A stretch of DNA of 18,410 nt from Actinomycetes bacterium (GTDB taxonomy: Bacteria > Actinomycetota > Actinomycetes > S36-B12): assembly GCA_030425745.1 (NCBI GenBank), contig JAUHZW010000016.1:1-18410 (forward strand). Direction: 5' to 3'. The notes under the pieces are model-generated. The model searched no databases, was not told the DNA's origin, and was given only the letters and a program-made list of their open reading frames with translations. Positions 1-7,774 of the stretch are shown one piece after another (position 1 is the first letter of the stretch; the number at the start of each line of letters is the position of its first letter). The position numbers and the translations under genes are program-made.

Positions 1-1263
1 CGGAATGCCGGCGAGGGACAGCAGGAACAGCGAGAACACCCCGGCGATGAGCGGGGATCGCTTGCCCAGGCCCTTCCAGGCCGCCAGCGACGTCGCCTCA
101 CCGGAGGCGTTGCGGACCATGGTGATGATCGCGAACATGCCGATCGTCGTGAATCCGTAGGCGATCAGGTAGAACAGCGCACTGCCCAGGCCCTCGGGGG
201 TCGCCGTGGTCACGCCGACGAGGATGAAGCCGGCCTGCGCCACGGACGAGTAGGCGAGCATGCGCTTCACGTCCGTCTGGGTGATGGCGATGATCGAGCC
301 CACCAGCATGGTGAGCGCTGCGATGATCCACAGCATCGGCTGCCAGTCCCAGCGCATACCGCCGAAAGCGACATACAGCAGCCGCAGGATCGCCCCGAAG
401 GCCGCGATCTTCACCGTGGCCGCCATGAAGCCGGTGACCGGCGAGGGTGCGCCCTGGTACACGTCGGGCGTCCACTGATGGAACGGGACCGCCGCCACCT
501 TGAACAGCAGGCCGACCATCAGCAGGGCGATGCCGATCGCGAGCAGTGTGCCCTCGCCCGTCTTGGCGGTGAGGGTGTCGGAGATCGCGACGAAGCCGAC
601 CGATCCGCTGTAGCCGTAGATCAGGGCGGCGCCATAGAGGAAGAACGCCGACGAGAACGCGCCCAGCAGGAAGTACTTCAGGGCGGCCTCCTGCGACAGC
701 AGTCGGCGGCGGCGGGCCATGCCGGCCAGCAGATACAGCGGCAGCGACATGACCTCGAGCGCCACGAACATCATCAGCAGATCGTTCGCGGCGACGAAGG
801 CCAGCATGCCGGTGAGGGCGAAGAGCAGGAACGGCCAGATCTCGGTCTGCAGGTAGCCGCGACTGGCGAACTGCTGCTCGTCGTCGGAACCGGGCAGTGA
901 CGAGGCACGGGCCGCGAACGCATCGCCGAGCGGGTCGATCGTGCGCTCGGCCATGAGGAAAGCGGCCAGCAGTGAGATCAGGAGGAGTGCACCCCACATG
1001 ACGAGGGTCGGACCATCGACGGCGATGGCCCCCTCACCCGTGACCAGTCGCGTTCCGCGCAGGTCGAGGGTCACGGCGAAGGCCGCGACGATCGAGCCGA
1101 TCACGATGACGAGCTGGGTGGGGCGACGTCCGCGGCGGGGCACGAACGCCTCGACCAGCACCGACACGACCGCGGCACCGAAGACGATCAGGATCGGAGC
1201 GATCGCGTAGTAGTTGACCGTCGGCATGGTGAACGCCGGTGCGACCGGGTCGATCATCGGCAT
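1..1263 (-). CDS. nuoN: NADH-quinone oxidoreductase subunit N (3' part missing at window edge)
   Basis: Antiporter-like membrane subunit of complex I that takes part in proton translocation. The frame is open from ATG at 1263 to the left edge (421 codons seen), so the C-terminus lies outside the window. The protein begins MPMIDPVAPAFTMPTVNYYA and is highly hydrophobic. Family features include the membrane Glu in FVALEVMSLPLYLLAG (about residue 170), the Lys in ALKYFLLGAF (about 196), a second Lys in LLFKVAAVPFHQWTPDVYQG, and KRMLAYSSVAQAGF further on. A hydrophilic insert around residues 107-140 contains GSDDEQQFASRGYLQTEIWP. The start lies 5 nt after the nuoM stop, fitting the operon. A second ATG two codons later (1257) is an alternative start. 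The ribosome site is weak, so coupling to nuoM is likely. Identity is sure; the exact start is slightly uncertain. Confidence 0.96.
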   Translation of the reverse strand, partial: MPMIDPVAPAFTMPTVNYYAIAPILIVFGAAVVSVLVEAFVPRRGRRPTQLVIVIGSIVAAFAVTLDLRGTRLVTGEGAIAVDGPTLVMWGALLLISLLAAFLMAERTIDPLGDAFAARASSLPGSDDEQQFASRGYLQTEIWPFLLFALTGMLAFVAANDLLMMFVALEVMSLPLYLLAGMARRRRLLSQEAALKYFLLGAFSSAFFLYGAALIYGYSGSVGFVAISDTLTAKTGEGTLLAIGIALLMVGLLFKVAAVPFHQWTPDVYQGAPSPVTGFMAATVKIAAFGAILRLLYVAFGGMRWDWQPMLWIIAALTMLVGSIIAITQTDVKRMLAYSSVAQAGFILVGVTTATPEGLGSALFYLIAYGFTTIGMFAIITMVRNASGEATSLAAWKGLGKRSPLIAGVFSLFLLSLAGIP

Positions 1264-1268
1264 GAGGC

Positions 1269-2822
1269 TCACTGGTCAGATCCTTCCGCGGGAAGGCCGG
1301 CTGATTGGACCGTGGGTGACGGGTCCGTGGCCCCCACCGTGGTCATGACGCGGTCGACGGCCGGGTTGATGACATCGGTGAGGGGTGCGGGGAAGAAGCC
1401 CAGCACGATCGTGAGGACCGCGATCGGCGCGAGCGCGATGACCTCGCGGCCACCCAGATCGCGCATGCCCTCCAACCCCGGCTTCAGGGGGCCGGTCATG
1501 GACTTCTGGTAGAGCCTGAGGACGTACGCCGCGGTGATGACGATGCCCACCGTAGCCACGGCACCCACCCAGATGTAGCGCTCGAAGGCTCCCAGCAGGA
1601 CCAGGAACTCACCGACGAACGAGACCATGCCGGGCAGGGCCAGAGACGACAGCGCCGCCACCAGGAAGAACCCGGCCAGCACCGGTGCTGTCTTGTTCAC
1701 GCCCGAGTAGTCCGAGATGAGGCTCGAACCGTGGGCTCGGGCCATGAGGAAGCCCGCGGTCAGGAAGAGCGCGGCGGTCGACAGGCCGTGGGCCACCATG
1801 TAGACGACCGAGCCGCTCTGCCCCTGCGAGGTGAAGACGAAGATGCCCAGGGTGATGAATCCGAAGTGGGACATCGAGGAGTACGCGAAGAGCCGCTTCA
1901 TGTCGTGCTGGCGCAGGGCGAGCAGGGCACCGTAGAAGATGCCGATGAGAGCGAGAGCGATGACGATCGGTGCGTAGAACTCCGATGCCGCGGGGAAGAT
2001 CTCCAGGCAGTAGCGGATCATGCCGAAGGTGCCGACCTTGTCGAGCACACCGATCAGCAGGACCGATGTGCCCGGCTTCGCCTCGGCTGCGGCGTCGGGC
2101 AGCCAGGTGTGGAACGGCCACAGCGGCGCCTTCACCGCGAAGGCGAGGAAGAAGCCGAGGAACAGCCACTTCTGCAGGTCGGGGTCGATGTCCATGCCGA
2201 CCAGCACCCCGAAGTCGAAGCTTCCGGTGCCGGTGATCTGCGCGGAGGCCACATACAGCCCGATCAGCGCTGCCAGCATGAACAGGCCGCCGACGAGGCT
2301 GTAGATGAGGAACTTGACCGCGGCGTACGACCGCTGCGGACCGCCGAAGCGTCCGATCAGGAAGTACGTCGGGACGAGCATGACCTCGAAGAAGACGTAG
2401 AACAGGAAGACGTCGGTCGCGGCGAAGACGCCGATCATGAGCGTCTCCAGCACCAGGATGAGGGCGAAGTAGCCCTTCACGGTGCCCCGACTCGAGGAGT
2501 CGATGTCGTTCCAGCCGGCGATGATGACGATCGGCACCAGGACTGCCGCGAGCGCGATCAGCACGAGGCTGATGCCGTCGATGCCCACCGCGTACGAGAT
2601 GCCGAACGCGGGGATCCACGGGTGCGACTCGACGAACTGGAAGCGCTCTGCCGAGTCGGCCGAGAACTGCAGCGCCATCACCACGGTCAGCACGAGCACC
2701 GCGAAGGAGAAGACAAGAGCGATCTGCTTCGCGAGGGCGTCACGGCCCCGCGGCAGCAGCGCCACGATGATCGCGCCGACGAGCGGCACGACCATGAGAG
2801 TGGTCAGCCAGGGAAAGTTCAC
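1269..2822 (-). CDS. nuoM: NADH-quinone oxidoreductase subunit M
   Basis: Antiporter-like proton-pumping subunit of the complex I membrane arm, 517 aa, a normal length. It is hydrophobic throughout, with about 14 expected membrane helices. Key residues seen are Glu146 in FYVFFEVMLVPTYFLIG, the family's essential TM5 glutamate, and Lys231 in FLAFAVKAPLWPFHTWLPDA, the TM7 lysine; the motif HDMKRLFAYSSMSHFGF is also present. The start is GTG at 2822. It overlaps the nuoL stop as GTGA (2819-2822), which supports this start and translational coupling. The C-terminal 35 residues are hydrophilic (DPSPTVQSAGLPAEGSDQ). Neighbours are nuoL upstream and nuoN downstream. Confidence 0.98.
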   Translation of the reverse strand: MNFPWLTTLMVVPLVGAIIVALLPRGRDALAKQIALVFSFAVLVLTVVMALQFSADSAERFQFVESHPWIPAFGISYAVGIDGISLVLIALAAVLVPIVIIAGWNDIDSSSRGTVKGYFALILVLETLMIGVFAATDVFLFYVFFEVMLVPTYFLIGRFGGPQRSYAAVKFLIYSLVGGLFMLAALIGLYVASAQITGTGSFDFGVLVGMDIDPDLQKWLFLGFFLAFAVKAPLWPFHTWLPDAAAEAKPGTSVLLIGVLDKVGTFGMIRYCLEIFPAASEFYAPIVIALALIGIFYGALLALRQHDMKRLFAYSSMSHFGFITLGIFVFTSQGQSGSVVYMVAHGLSTAALFLTAGFLMARAHGSSLISDYSGVNKTAPVLAGFFLVAALSSLALPGMVSFVGEFLVLLGAFERYIWVGAVATVGIVITAAYVLRLYQKSMTGPLKPGLEGMRDLGGREVIALAPIAVLTIVLGFFPAPLTDVINPAVDRVMTTVGATDPSPTVQSAGLPAEGSDQ

Positions 2823-4714
2823 GATGCACCCACCAGGATTAGGGCGAGGATGACAAGGACGGCGCCACCCACCATCGACAGGGCGTAGGAGCGGGCGAAA
2901 CCGGTCTGGTACCGCCTCAGGCGACCGGACAGCGCGCCGACGAAGGCGGCACTGCCGTTGACGACGCCGTCGATCCCCTTCTCGTCGACCGCAGTCGCAG
3001 CCTTGGCAGCGACGAGGGTCGGGGTGACGACCAGGGCGTCGTTGACCTGATTGCCGTACAGCTCCTCACGGGCTGCGCGGGTGAGCCAGGAGCCGTGCGG
3101 CGCCTCGACCGGGATGGGCTTGCGCTGGTATTGCAGGTACGCGATGAGAACACCGATGCCGACGGCCAGCAGCCCGAGGGCGATCGCGACACCCGTGGAG
3201 ATGGGCGCCTCCTTCGACTCGTAGCCGACGACCGGCTCGAGCCAGGTCTCGATGTTGCCCCAGAACAGCAGTGCCATGCCGAGGAAGACGGAGCCGAGGG
3301 CGAGGATGATCAGCGGGATCGTCATGACCTTGGGCGACTCGTGCGGGTGCACGTCCTCCTCCCAGCGGGCCTTGCCGAGGAACGTCATGATGAACATGCG
3401 GGTCATGTAGAAGCCGGTGATGCCGGCGCCGATGATCAGCAGGATGCCGGTGAGGGTGTTCTGCTCGAACGCCGCGTGGATGATCTCGTCCTTGGACCAG
3501 AAGCCGGAGAACGGCGGAATGCCCATGATCGAGAGCCATCCGGCCGCGAAGGTGATGAACGTGATGAACATGACCGTGCGGATGGCTCCGTAGCGGCGCA
3601 TGTTCACGTTGTCGTTCATGCCGTGCATGACGGAGCCGGCTCCGAGGAACAGTCCCGCCTTGAACACACCGTGCGTGAGCAGGTGGAAGATGCCGAACAC
3701 GTAGCCCACGGGGCCGAGGCCGACCGCCGTGATCATGTATCCGATCTGGCTCATGGTCGAGCCGGCGAGGGACTTCTTGATGTCGTCCTTGGCCGAACCG
3801 ATGATCGCGCCCATGAACATGGTGACCACGCCGACGATGACGACGGTGAGGGCCGCGATCTCGGCGAGATTGAAGATCGCGTTGGACCGCGCGATCAGGT
3901 AGACGCCGGCGGTGACCATGGTCGCCGCGTGGATGAGGGCCGAGACGGGGGTCGGGCCCTCCATGGCGTCCAGCAGCCATGCCTGCAGCGGGAACTGGGC
4001 CGACTTGCCGGCTGCCGCGAGCAGGAGCAGCAGACCGATGGCGTTGAGGGTGCCCTCGCTGGCCTCGCCGGCGGAGCCGAAGACGTCCTGGAAGCTGATC
4101 GAGCCGAAGGTGATGAACATCAGCATGATCGCCAGGCTCAGGCCCACGTCACCGACGCGGTTGATGACGAAGGCCTTCTTGGCTGCCGCAGCCGCCGACG
4201 GCTTGTACTGCCAGAACCCGATGAGCAGGTAGCTGGCCAGGCCCACGCCCTCCCAGCCGACATACAGCAGCAGGTAGTTGTTCGCGAGGACGAGGATCAG
4301 CATCGCTCCGACGAACAGGTTCAGGAAGCCGAAGAACTTGCGGCGATCCCGATCGTGCGACATGTAGCCGAGCGAGTAGATGTGGATGAGGCCGCCGACC
4401 GTGGTGATCAGCAGGACGAACACCATCGACAGCTGGTCGAGCTGGAAGGCCATGTTCGCCTGGAAGTCGCCGACAGAGACCCAGGTGAACAGGGTCTGGT
4501 CGAAGGTCCGCTCCTCCGGGGAGTTGCCCATCATCGCGACGAGCATGATCCAGCCGAGGACGGCCGAGGCCGAGACGGTCAGGATGCCGAGGTAGGGGCC
4601 CCAGGCATTCGTGCGGCGACCGCCGAACAGCAGCACGGCAGCACCGGCGAGCGGCAGGGCGATCAGCAGCCAGATGAGGGAGAACACCCCCTCAGCGGGC
4701 ATCAACTCGGTCAC
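2819..4714 (-). CDS. nuoL: NADH-quinone oxidoreductase subunit L
   Basis: Distal antiporter-like subunit of complex I, 631 aa, which in the family carries the long lateral amphipathic helix at its C-terminus. Seen: HIYSLGYMSHD (111-121), the TM5 Glu155 in YVGWEGVGLASYLLIGFW, Lys237 in AAGKSAQFPLQAWLLDAMEG, and GPTPVSALIHAATMVTAGVY (253-272). The C-terminal region ends in a hydrophobic helix (YALSMVGGAVLVILALILVG). The start is GTG at 4714. An in-frame TAG lies only four codons upstream, and AGGA sits 7 nt before the GTG, so this start is well placed; ATG at codon 5 is the only nearby alternative. The 37-nt gap to nuoK is the largest inside the operon. Its stop overlaps nuoM by 4 nt. Confidence 0.98.
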   Translation of the reverse strand: MTELMPAEGVFSLIWLLIALPLAGAAVLLFGGRRTNAWGPYLGILTVSASAVLGWIMLVAMMGNSPEERTFDQTLFTWVSVGDFQANMAFQLDQLSMVFVLLITTVGGLIHIYSLGYMSHDRDRRKFFGFLNLFVGAMLILVLANNYLLLYVGWEGVGLASYLLIGFWQYKPSAAAAAKKAFVINRVGDVGLSLAIMLMFITFGSISFQDVFGSAGEASEGTLNAIGLLLLLAAAGKSAQFPLQAWLLDAMEGPTPVSALIHAATMVTAGVYLIARSNAIFNLAEIAALTVVIVGVVTMFMGAIIGSAKDDIKKSLAGSTMSQIGYMITAVGLGPVGYVFGIFHLLTHGVFKAGLFLGAGSVMHGMNDNVNMRRYGAIRTVMFITFITFAAGWLSIMGIPPFSGFWSKDEIIHAAFEQNTLTGILLIIGAGITGFYMTRMFIMTFLGKARWEEDVHPHESPKVMTIPLIILALGSVFLGMALLFWGNIETWLEPVVGYESKEAPISTGVAIALGLLAVGIGVLIAYLQYQRKPIPVEAPHGSWLTRAAREELYGNQVNDALVVTPTLVAAKAATAVDEKGIDGVVNGSAAFVGALSGRLRRYQTGFARSYALSMVGGAVLVILALILVGAS

Positions 4715-4751
4715 AGCGCGGTCCTATCGATTGTCGGGATCACAGCAGGCA

Positions 4752-5051
4752 TCAGTACTTCAGCAGGTTCGGCTCGTCGATCGAGGCCGACCTGCGGGTG
4801 CGGAAGATGGTCACGATGATGGCGAGGCCGACCACGACCTCGGCGGCAGCGACGACCATGACGAAGAAGGCGACCGCCTGACCATCGAGGTTGCCGTTGA
4901 TGCGCGCGAAGGCCACGAAGGCCAGATTCGCAGCGTTCAGCATGAGCTCGACGGACATGAAGACGACGATGGCGTTGCGTCGGATGAGCACACCCAGCGA
5001 TCCGATCGTGAACAGGATCGCCGAGAGGATGATGTAGTTCTCGGGATTCAT
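4752..5051 (-). CDS. nuoK: NADH-quinone oxidoreductase subunit K
   Basis: Small three-helix membrane subunit of complex I (MrpC-like), 99 aa, the typical length. The two functionally important membrane glutamates of the family are present: Glu35 in FMSVELMLNAANLAF and Glu71 in VVAAAEVVVGLAIIV. The start ATG at 5051 overlaps the nuoJ stop as ATGA, and GGAGGAGG lies upstream on the minus strand (about 5061-5068). The C-terminus, RTRRSASIDEPNLLKY, is short and charged. It sits between nuoJ and nuoL as in other nuo operons. Confidence 0.98.
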   Translation of the reverse strand: MNPENYIILSAILFTIGSLGVLIRRNAIVVFMSVELMLNAANLAFVAFARINGNLDGQAVAFFVMVVAAAEVVVGLAIIVTIFRTRRSASIDEPNLLKY

Positions 5052-5866
5052 TCGCGCCCCTCCTCCGGCAGCGTGGTCTCACCTTCGGAGATGGCGCGGA
5101 CCTCCTCGATGTCGACCCGGTCGAAGGACCGCTCGTCACCGCGGGCGCGCACCGGGCCCGGCACACTGATGTCGCTCGTGCCGCCGTCGGGCAGCAGGGC
5201 CGGGGTGTCGACTGCGTTGTGGCGCGCATACACACCCGGGTTCGGCAGGTTGCCGGGGTGCCCACCGTCGGTGAACCGTGCCCTGGCGAGGTCGCGCTGG
5301 CTGGGTCGCGGCGTCCAACGCTCCCGATGAGCGAGCACCATGGCGCCCATGGCTGCGGTGATCAGCACGGCAGCCACGAGTTCGAAGACCAGCAGGTACT
5401 GCGTGAACAGGACGTTGGCGATGCCCTCGATGTGACCGCCGTGCTCTGCATTGGCGGCGTCCAGTCCGACCGAGGAGGTCTCGACCATCGAGTTGCCGAT
5501 GCCCCAGACGAGCAGGATCCCGACACCGAGGACGAACACGATCGAGGCCAGTCGCTGGCCCTTGATCGTCTCGATCAGGGAGTCAGAGGAGTCCACGCCC
5601 ACCACCATGAGGACGAAGAGGAACAGCATCATGACGGCGCCGGTGTAGACGATGACCTGCACCATTCCCAGGAACGGGGCCGAATTGGCCACGTAGAGGA
5701 TGGCAAGGTTGATCATGGTGAGGGCGAGCCACAGAGCGCTGTGGACGGCCTTGCGGGACAGGACCATCCCGAGGGCGCCGGCGACCGAGAGGATCGCGGT
5801 GACCCAGAAGACGATCTGTTCGCCGACATTCACGTCGGTGGCCGTGTCGGCCAGGGGGGCGATCAC
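5048..5866 (-). CDS. nuoJ: NADH-quinone oxidoreductase subunit J with long cytosolic tail
   Basis: Five-helix membrane subunit of complex I at the junction of the quinone site and proton channels. The first ~175 residues are hydrophobic and include LGMVQVIVYTGAVMMLFLFV (the conserved V-x-Y-x-GA-x-x-x-L-F-x-F region of TM3). The remaining ~95 residues are hydrophilic and proline/arginine rich (NPGVYARHNAVDTPALLPDG), ending in an acidic stretch (EEVRAISEGETTLPEEGRE). At 272 aa it is much longer than E. coli NuoJ (about 184 aa); similar tails occur in actinobacteria, including mycobacteria. The start is GTG at 5866, overlapping the nuoI stop as GTGA. The stop overlaps nuoK by 4 nt. Confidence 0.97.
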   Translation of the reverse strand: MIAPLADTATDVNVGEQIVFWVTAILSVAGALGMVLSRKAVHSALWLALTMINLAILYVANSAPFLGMVQVIVYTGAVMMLFLFVLMVVGVDSSDSLIETIKGQRLASIVFVLGVGILLVWGIGNSMVETSSVGLDAANAEHGGHIEGIANVLFTQYLLVFELVAAVLITAAMGAMVLAHRERWTPRPSQRDLARARFTDGGHPGNLPNPGVYARHNAVDTPALLPDGGTSDISVPGPVRARGDERSFDRVDIEEVRAISEGETTLPEEGRE

Positions 5867-6423
5867 GCCGTCTCCTCCACAGTCGTGCGGGTGCCGGTCG
5901 TGACCTGCTCAGGTGAGGAGCCGGTGACCTTCTGGGCGTAGTAGTCGCGCTCACTCATGCCTGGGTACATGTCATGCGGCGGGGCGACCATGCCGGGCAG
6001 CATCGGCGCGAGCAGATCCTGCTTCTCGAAGATGAGCTTCTCGCGGCTGTCGTCGGCGAGTTCGTACTCGTTCGTCATCGTGAGCGCGCGGGTCGGGCAC
6101 GCCTCGATGCACAGGCCGCAGAAGATGCAGCGCAGGTAATTGATCTGGTAGACGCGACCGTACCGCTCACCCGGGGAGAAGCGCTCCTCCTCGGTGTTGT
6201 CGGCGCCCTCGACGAAGATCGCATCGGCGGGGCAGGCCCACGCGCAGAGTTCGCAGCCGACGCACTTCTCGAGCCCGTCAGCCCAGCGGTTCAGCTGGTG
6301 ACGGCCGTGGAAGCGGGGCTTCGGCGGGACCTTCTGCTCGGGGTACTGCTCGGTGACCACCTTCTTGAACATGGTCAGGAAGGTGACGCCGAATCCGCGC
6401 ACGGCCTGGGGCAGCTCAGCCAT
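5863..6423 (-). CDS. nuoI: NADH-quinone oxidoreductase subunit I (two 4Fe-4S ferredoxin)
   Basis: Peripheral-arm ferredoxin subunit holding clusters N6a and N6b, which pass electrons from NuoG to NuoB. It has two classic motifs, CVGCELCAWACP (Cys54, 57, 60, 64) and CIFCGLCIEACP (Cys99, 102, 105, 109). The length is 186 aa from ATG at 6423. A longer in-frame start exists at 6438 (MGRTT...), but that ATG overlaps a strong ribosome site GGGGAGGA (6429-6436) placed 5 nt before the 6423 ATG, so the shorter form is preferred. The last ~40 residues (from PGMSERDYY) are a hydrophilic tail. It overlaps nuoH by 8 nt and nuoJ by 4 nt. Confidence 0.97.
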   Translation of the reverse strand: MAELPQAVRGFGVTFLTMFKKVVTEQYPEQKVPPKPRFHGRHQLNRWADGLEKCVGCELCAWACPADAIFVEGADNTEEERFSPGERYGRVYQINYLRCIFCGLCIEACPTRALTMTNEYELADDSREKLIFEKQDLLAPMLPGMVAPPHDMYPGMSERDYYAQKVTGSSPEQVTTGTRTTVEETA

Positions 6424-7774
6424 TGTTGTCCTCCCCATCCGAGGTGTCGTCGTCCTCTTCGGCGACCACCTCGGCCGCGCGCTCCTGGACGATGGTGGTG
6501 CCCTGGGCGGAGGCCCGACGGGACGTGTAGGTGAAGGACTGGCCCGGCAGAGGCGGCACCGGGAAGCCGCCCGCCATGGGATCGAACGGGGCTGCAGCCG
6601 CCTCAGCCTCGGCCTCGTCGATGGCCCGCTGACGACGATCCTGTCGCGCCTGGATGAGCCAGGATCCGACCAGCAGGACGACGATCACGACCGCGCCGGA
6701 GACGAGGATCTCGGTCGTGGAGAGAGCCACGTCGTTCCGCATGATCCGTGCTGCCGCGACGATGACGATCCAGACGACCGAGACCGGGATGAGGATCTTC
6801 CAACCGAAGCGCATGAACTGGTCGTAGCGCATTCGTGGCAGGGTCCCGCGCAGCCAGATGAACACGAAGATGAAGATCTGGACCTTGAGCAGCCACCAGA
6901 GCATCGGCCACCAGCCCTCGTTCGCGCCCTCCCAGAGCGACAGCGGCCACGGGGCCCGCCAACCGCCGAGGAAGAGCGTCGTCGCGAGCGCGGAGACGGT
7001 GACCATGTTGATGTACTCGGCCAGGAAGAACAGGGCGAACTTCAGCGAGGAGTACTCCGTGTGGAATCCACCGACGAGCTCACCCTCGGCCTCCGGGAGG
7101 TCGAAGGGAGCTCGGTTGGTCTCGCCGACCATCGCCGTCACGTAGATGATGAAGGACGGGAGCAGGATCACGGCGAACCAGATCGGCTCCTGGGCGATGA
7201 TGATGTCGGACGTGGACATCGAGCCCGCGTAGATGAACACCGCGACGAAGGACAGGCCCATCGCGATCTCGTAGGAGATCATCTGCGCCGTCGAGCGCAG
7301 ACCGCCGAGCAGCGGGTAGGTGGAGCCAGAGGCCCAGCCGCCGAGGACGATCCCGTAGATGCCGATCGAGGCGATCGCCAGCACGTACAGCACGGACACC
7401 GGGAAGTCCGTGAGCTGCAGCGGGGTCATCACGCCGAAGATGGAGACCTCGGGGCCGAAGGGGATGACGGCGAAGGCGAGGAAGGCCATGGTCGCCGAGA
7501 TGACCGGAGCGATCCAGTAGACGGCCAGATGGGCCGACGTCGGGATGATCTCCTCCTTCAGCGCCAGTTTGATGCCGTCCATGAGGGACTGCAGCAGGCC
7601 CTGCGGGCCGACCCGGTTGGGGCCGATGCGGTTCTGCATGCGCGACACGACGCGGCGCTCCCACCAGATGGTGAAGAGCGTGAGCAGCACGAGGATGGCG
7701 AAGAGGGCCACGACCTTGAGCAGGACCAGCCACCAGGGATCGGCACCGAACAGGCCGAACTGCGAATCGGTCAT
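6416..7774 (-). CDS. nuoH: NADH-quinone oxidoreductase subunit H
   Basis: Membrane subunit that forms part of the quinone-binding chamber at the base of complex I. Conserved blocks are MQNRIGPNRVGPQGLLQSLM (46-65), DGIKLALKEEIIP (66-78), ETNRAPFDLPEAEGELVGGF (218-237) and LRGTLPRMRYDQFM (308-321). The length is 452 aa against about 325 in E. coli. The extra length is largely a cytosolic C-terminal tail from about residue 377: an Ala/Glu-rich stretch, then a Pro/Gly-rich one, then a very acidic end (EEDDDTSDGEDNNG). C-terminal extension of NuoH is common in actinobacteria. The start ATG at 7774 overlaps the nuoG stop as ATGA, with GGGAGG upstream. Confidence 0.98.
   Translation of the reverse strand: MTDSQFGLFGADPWWLVLLKVVALFAILVLLTLFTIWWERRVVSRMQNRIGPNRVGPQGLLQSLMDGIKLALKEEIIPTSAHLAVYWIAPVISATMAFLAFAVIPFGPEVSIFGVMTPLQLTDFPVSVLYVLAIASIGIYGIVLGGWASGSTYPLLGGLRSTAQMISYEIAMGLSFVAVFIYAGSMSTSDIIIAQEPIWFAVILLPSFIIYVTAMVGETNRAPFDLPEAEGELVGGFHTEYSSLKFALFFLAEYINMVTVSALATTLFLGGWRAPWPLSLWEGANEGWWPMLWWLLKVQIFIFVFIWLRGTLPRMRYDQFMRFGWKILIPVSVVWIVIVAAARIMRNDVALSTTEILVSGAVVIVVLLVGSWLIQARQDRRQRAIDEAEAEAAAAPFDPMAGGFPVPPLPGQSFTYTSRRASAQGTTIVQERAAEVVAEEDDDTSDGEDNNG
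6429..6436 (-). promoter_or_regulatory. Ribosome binding site deciding the nuoI start
   Basis: GGGGAGGA on the minus strand, 5 nt from the ATG at 6423. It falls inside the longer in-frame candidate that begins at 6438, arguing that the longer start is not used. Confidence 0.8.

Noticed and set aside
1731..2888. 385-codon open frame on the plus strand
   Set aside because: It is antisense to nuoM with the same shadow composition and no family motif.
3095..4819. 574-codon open frame on the plus strand
   Set aside because: It is antisense to nuoL; rich in Asp, Glu, Gln and His, mirroring the hydrophobic codons of the opposite strand.
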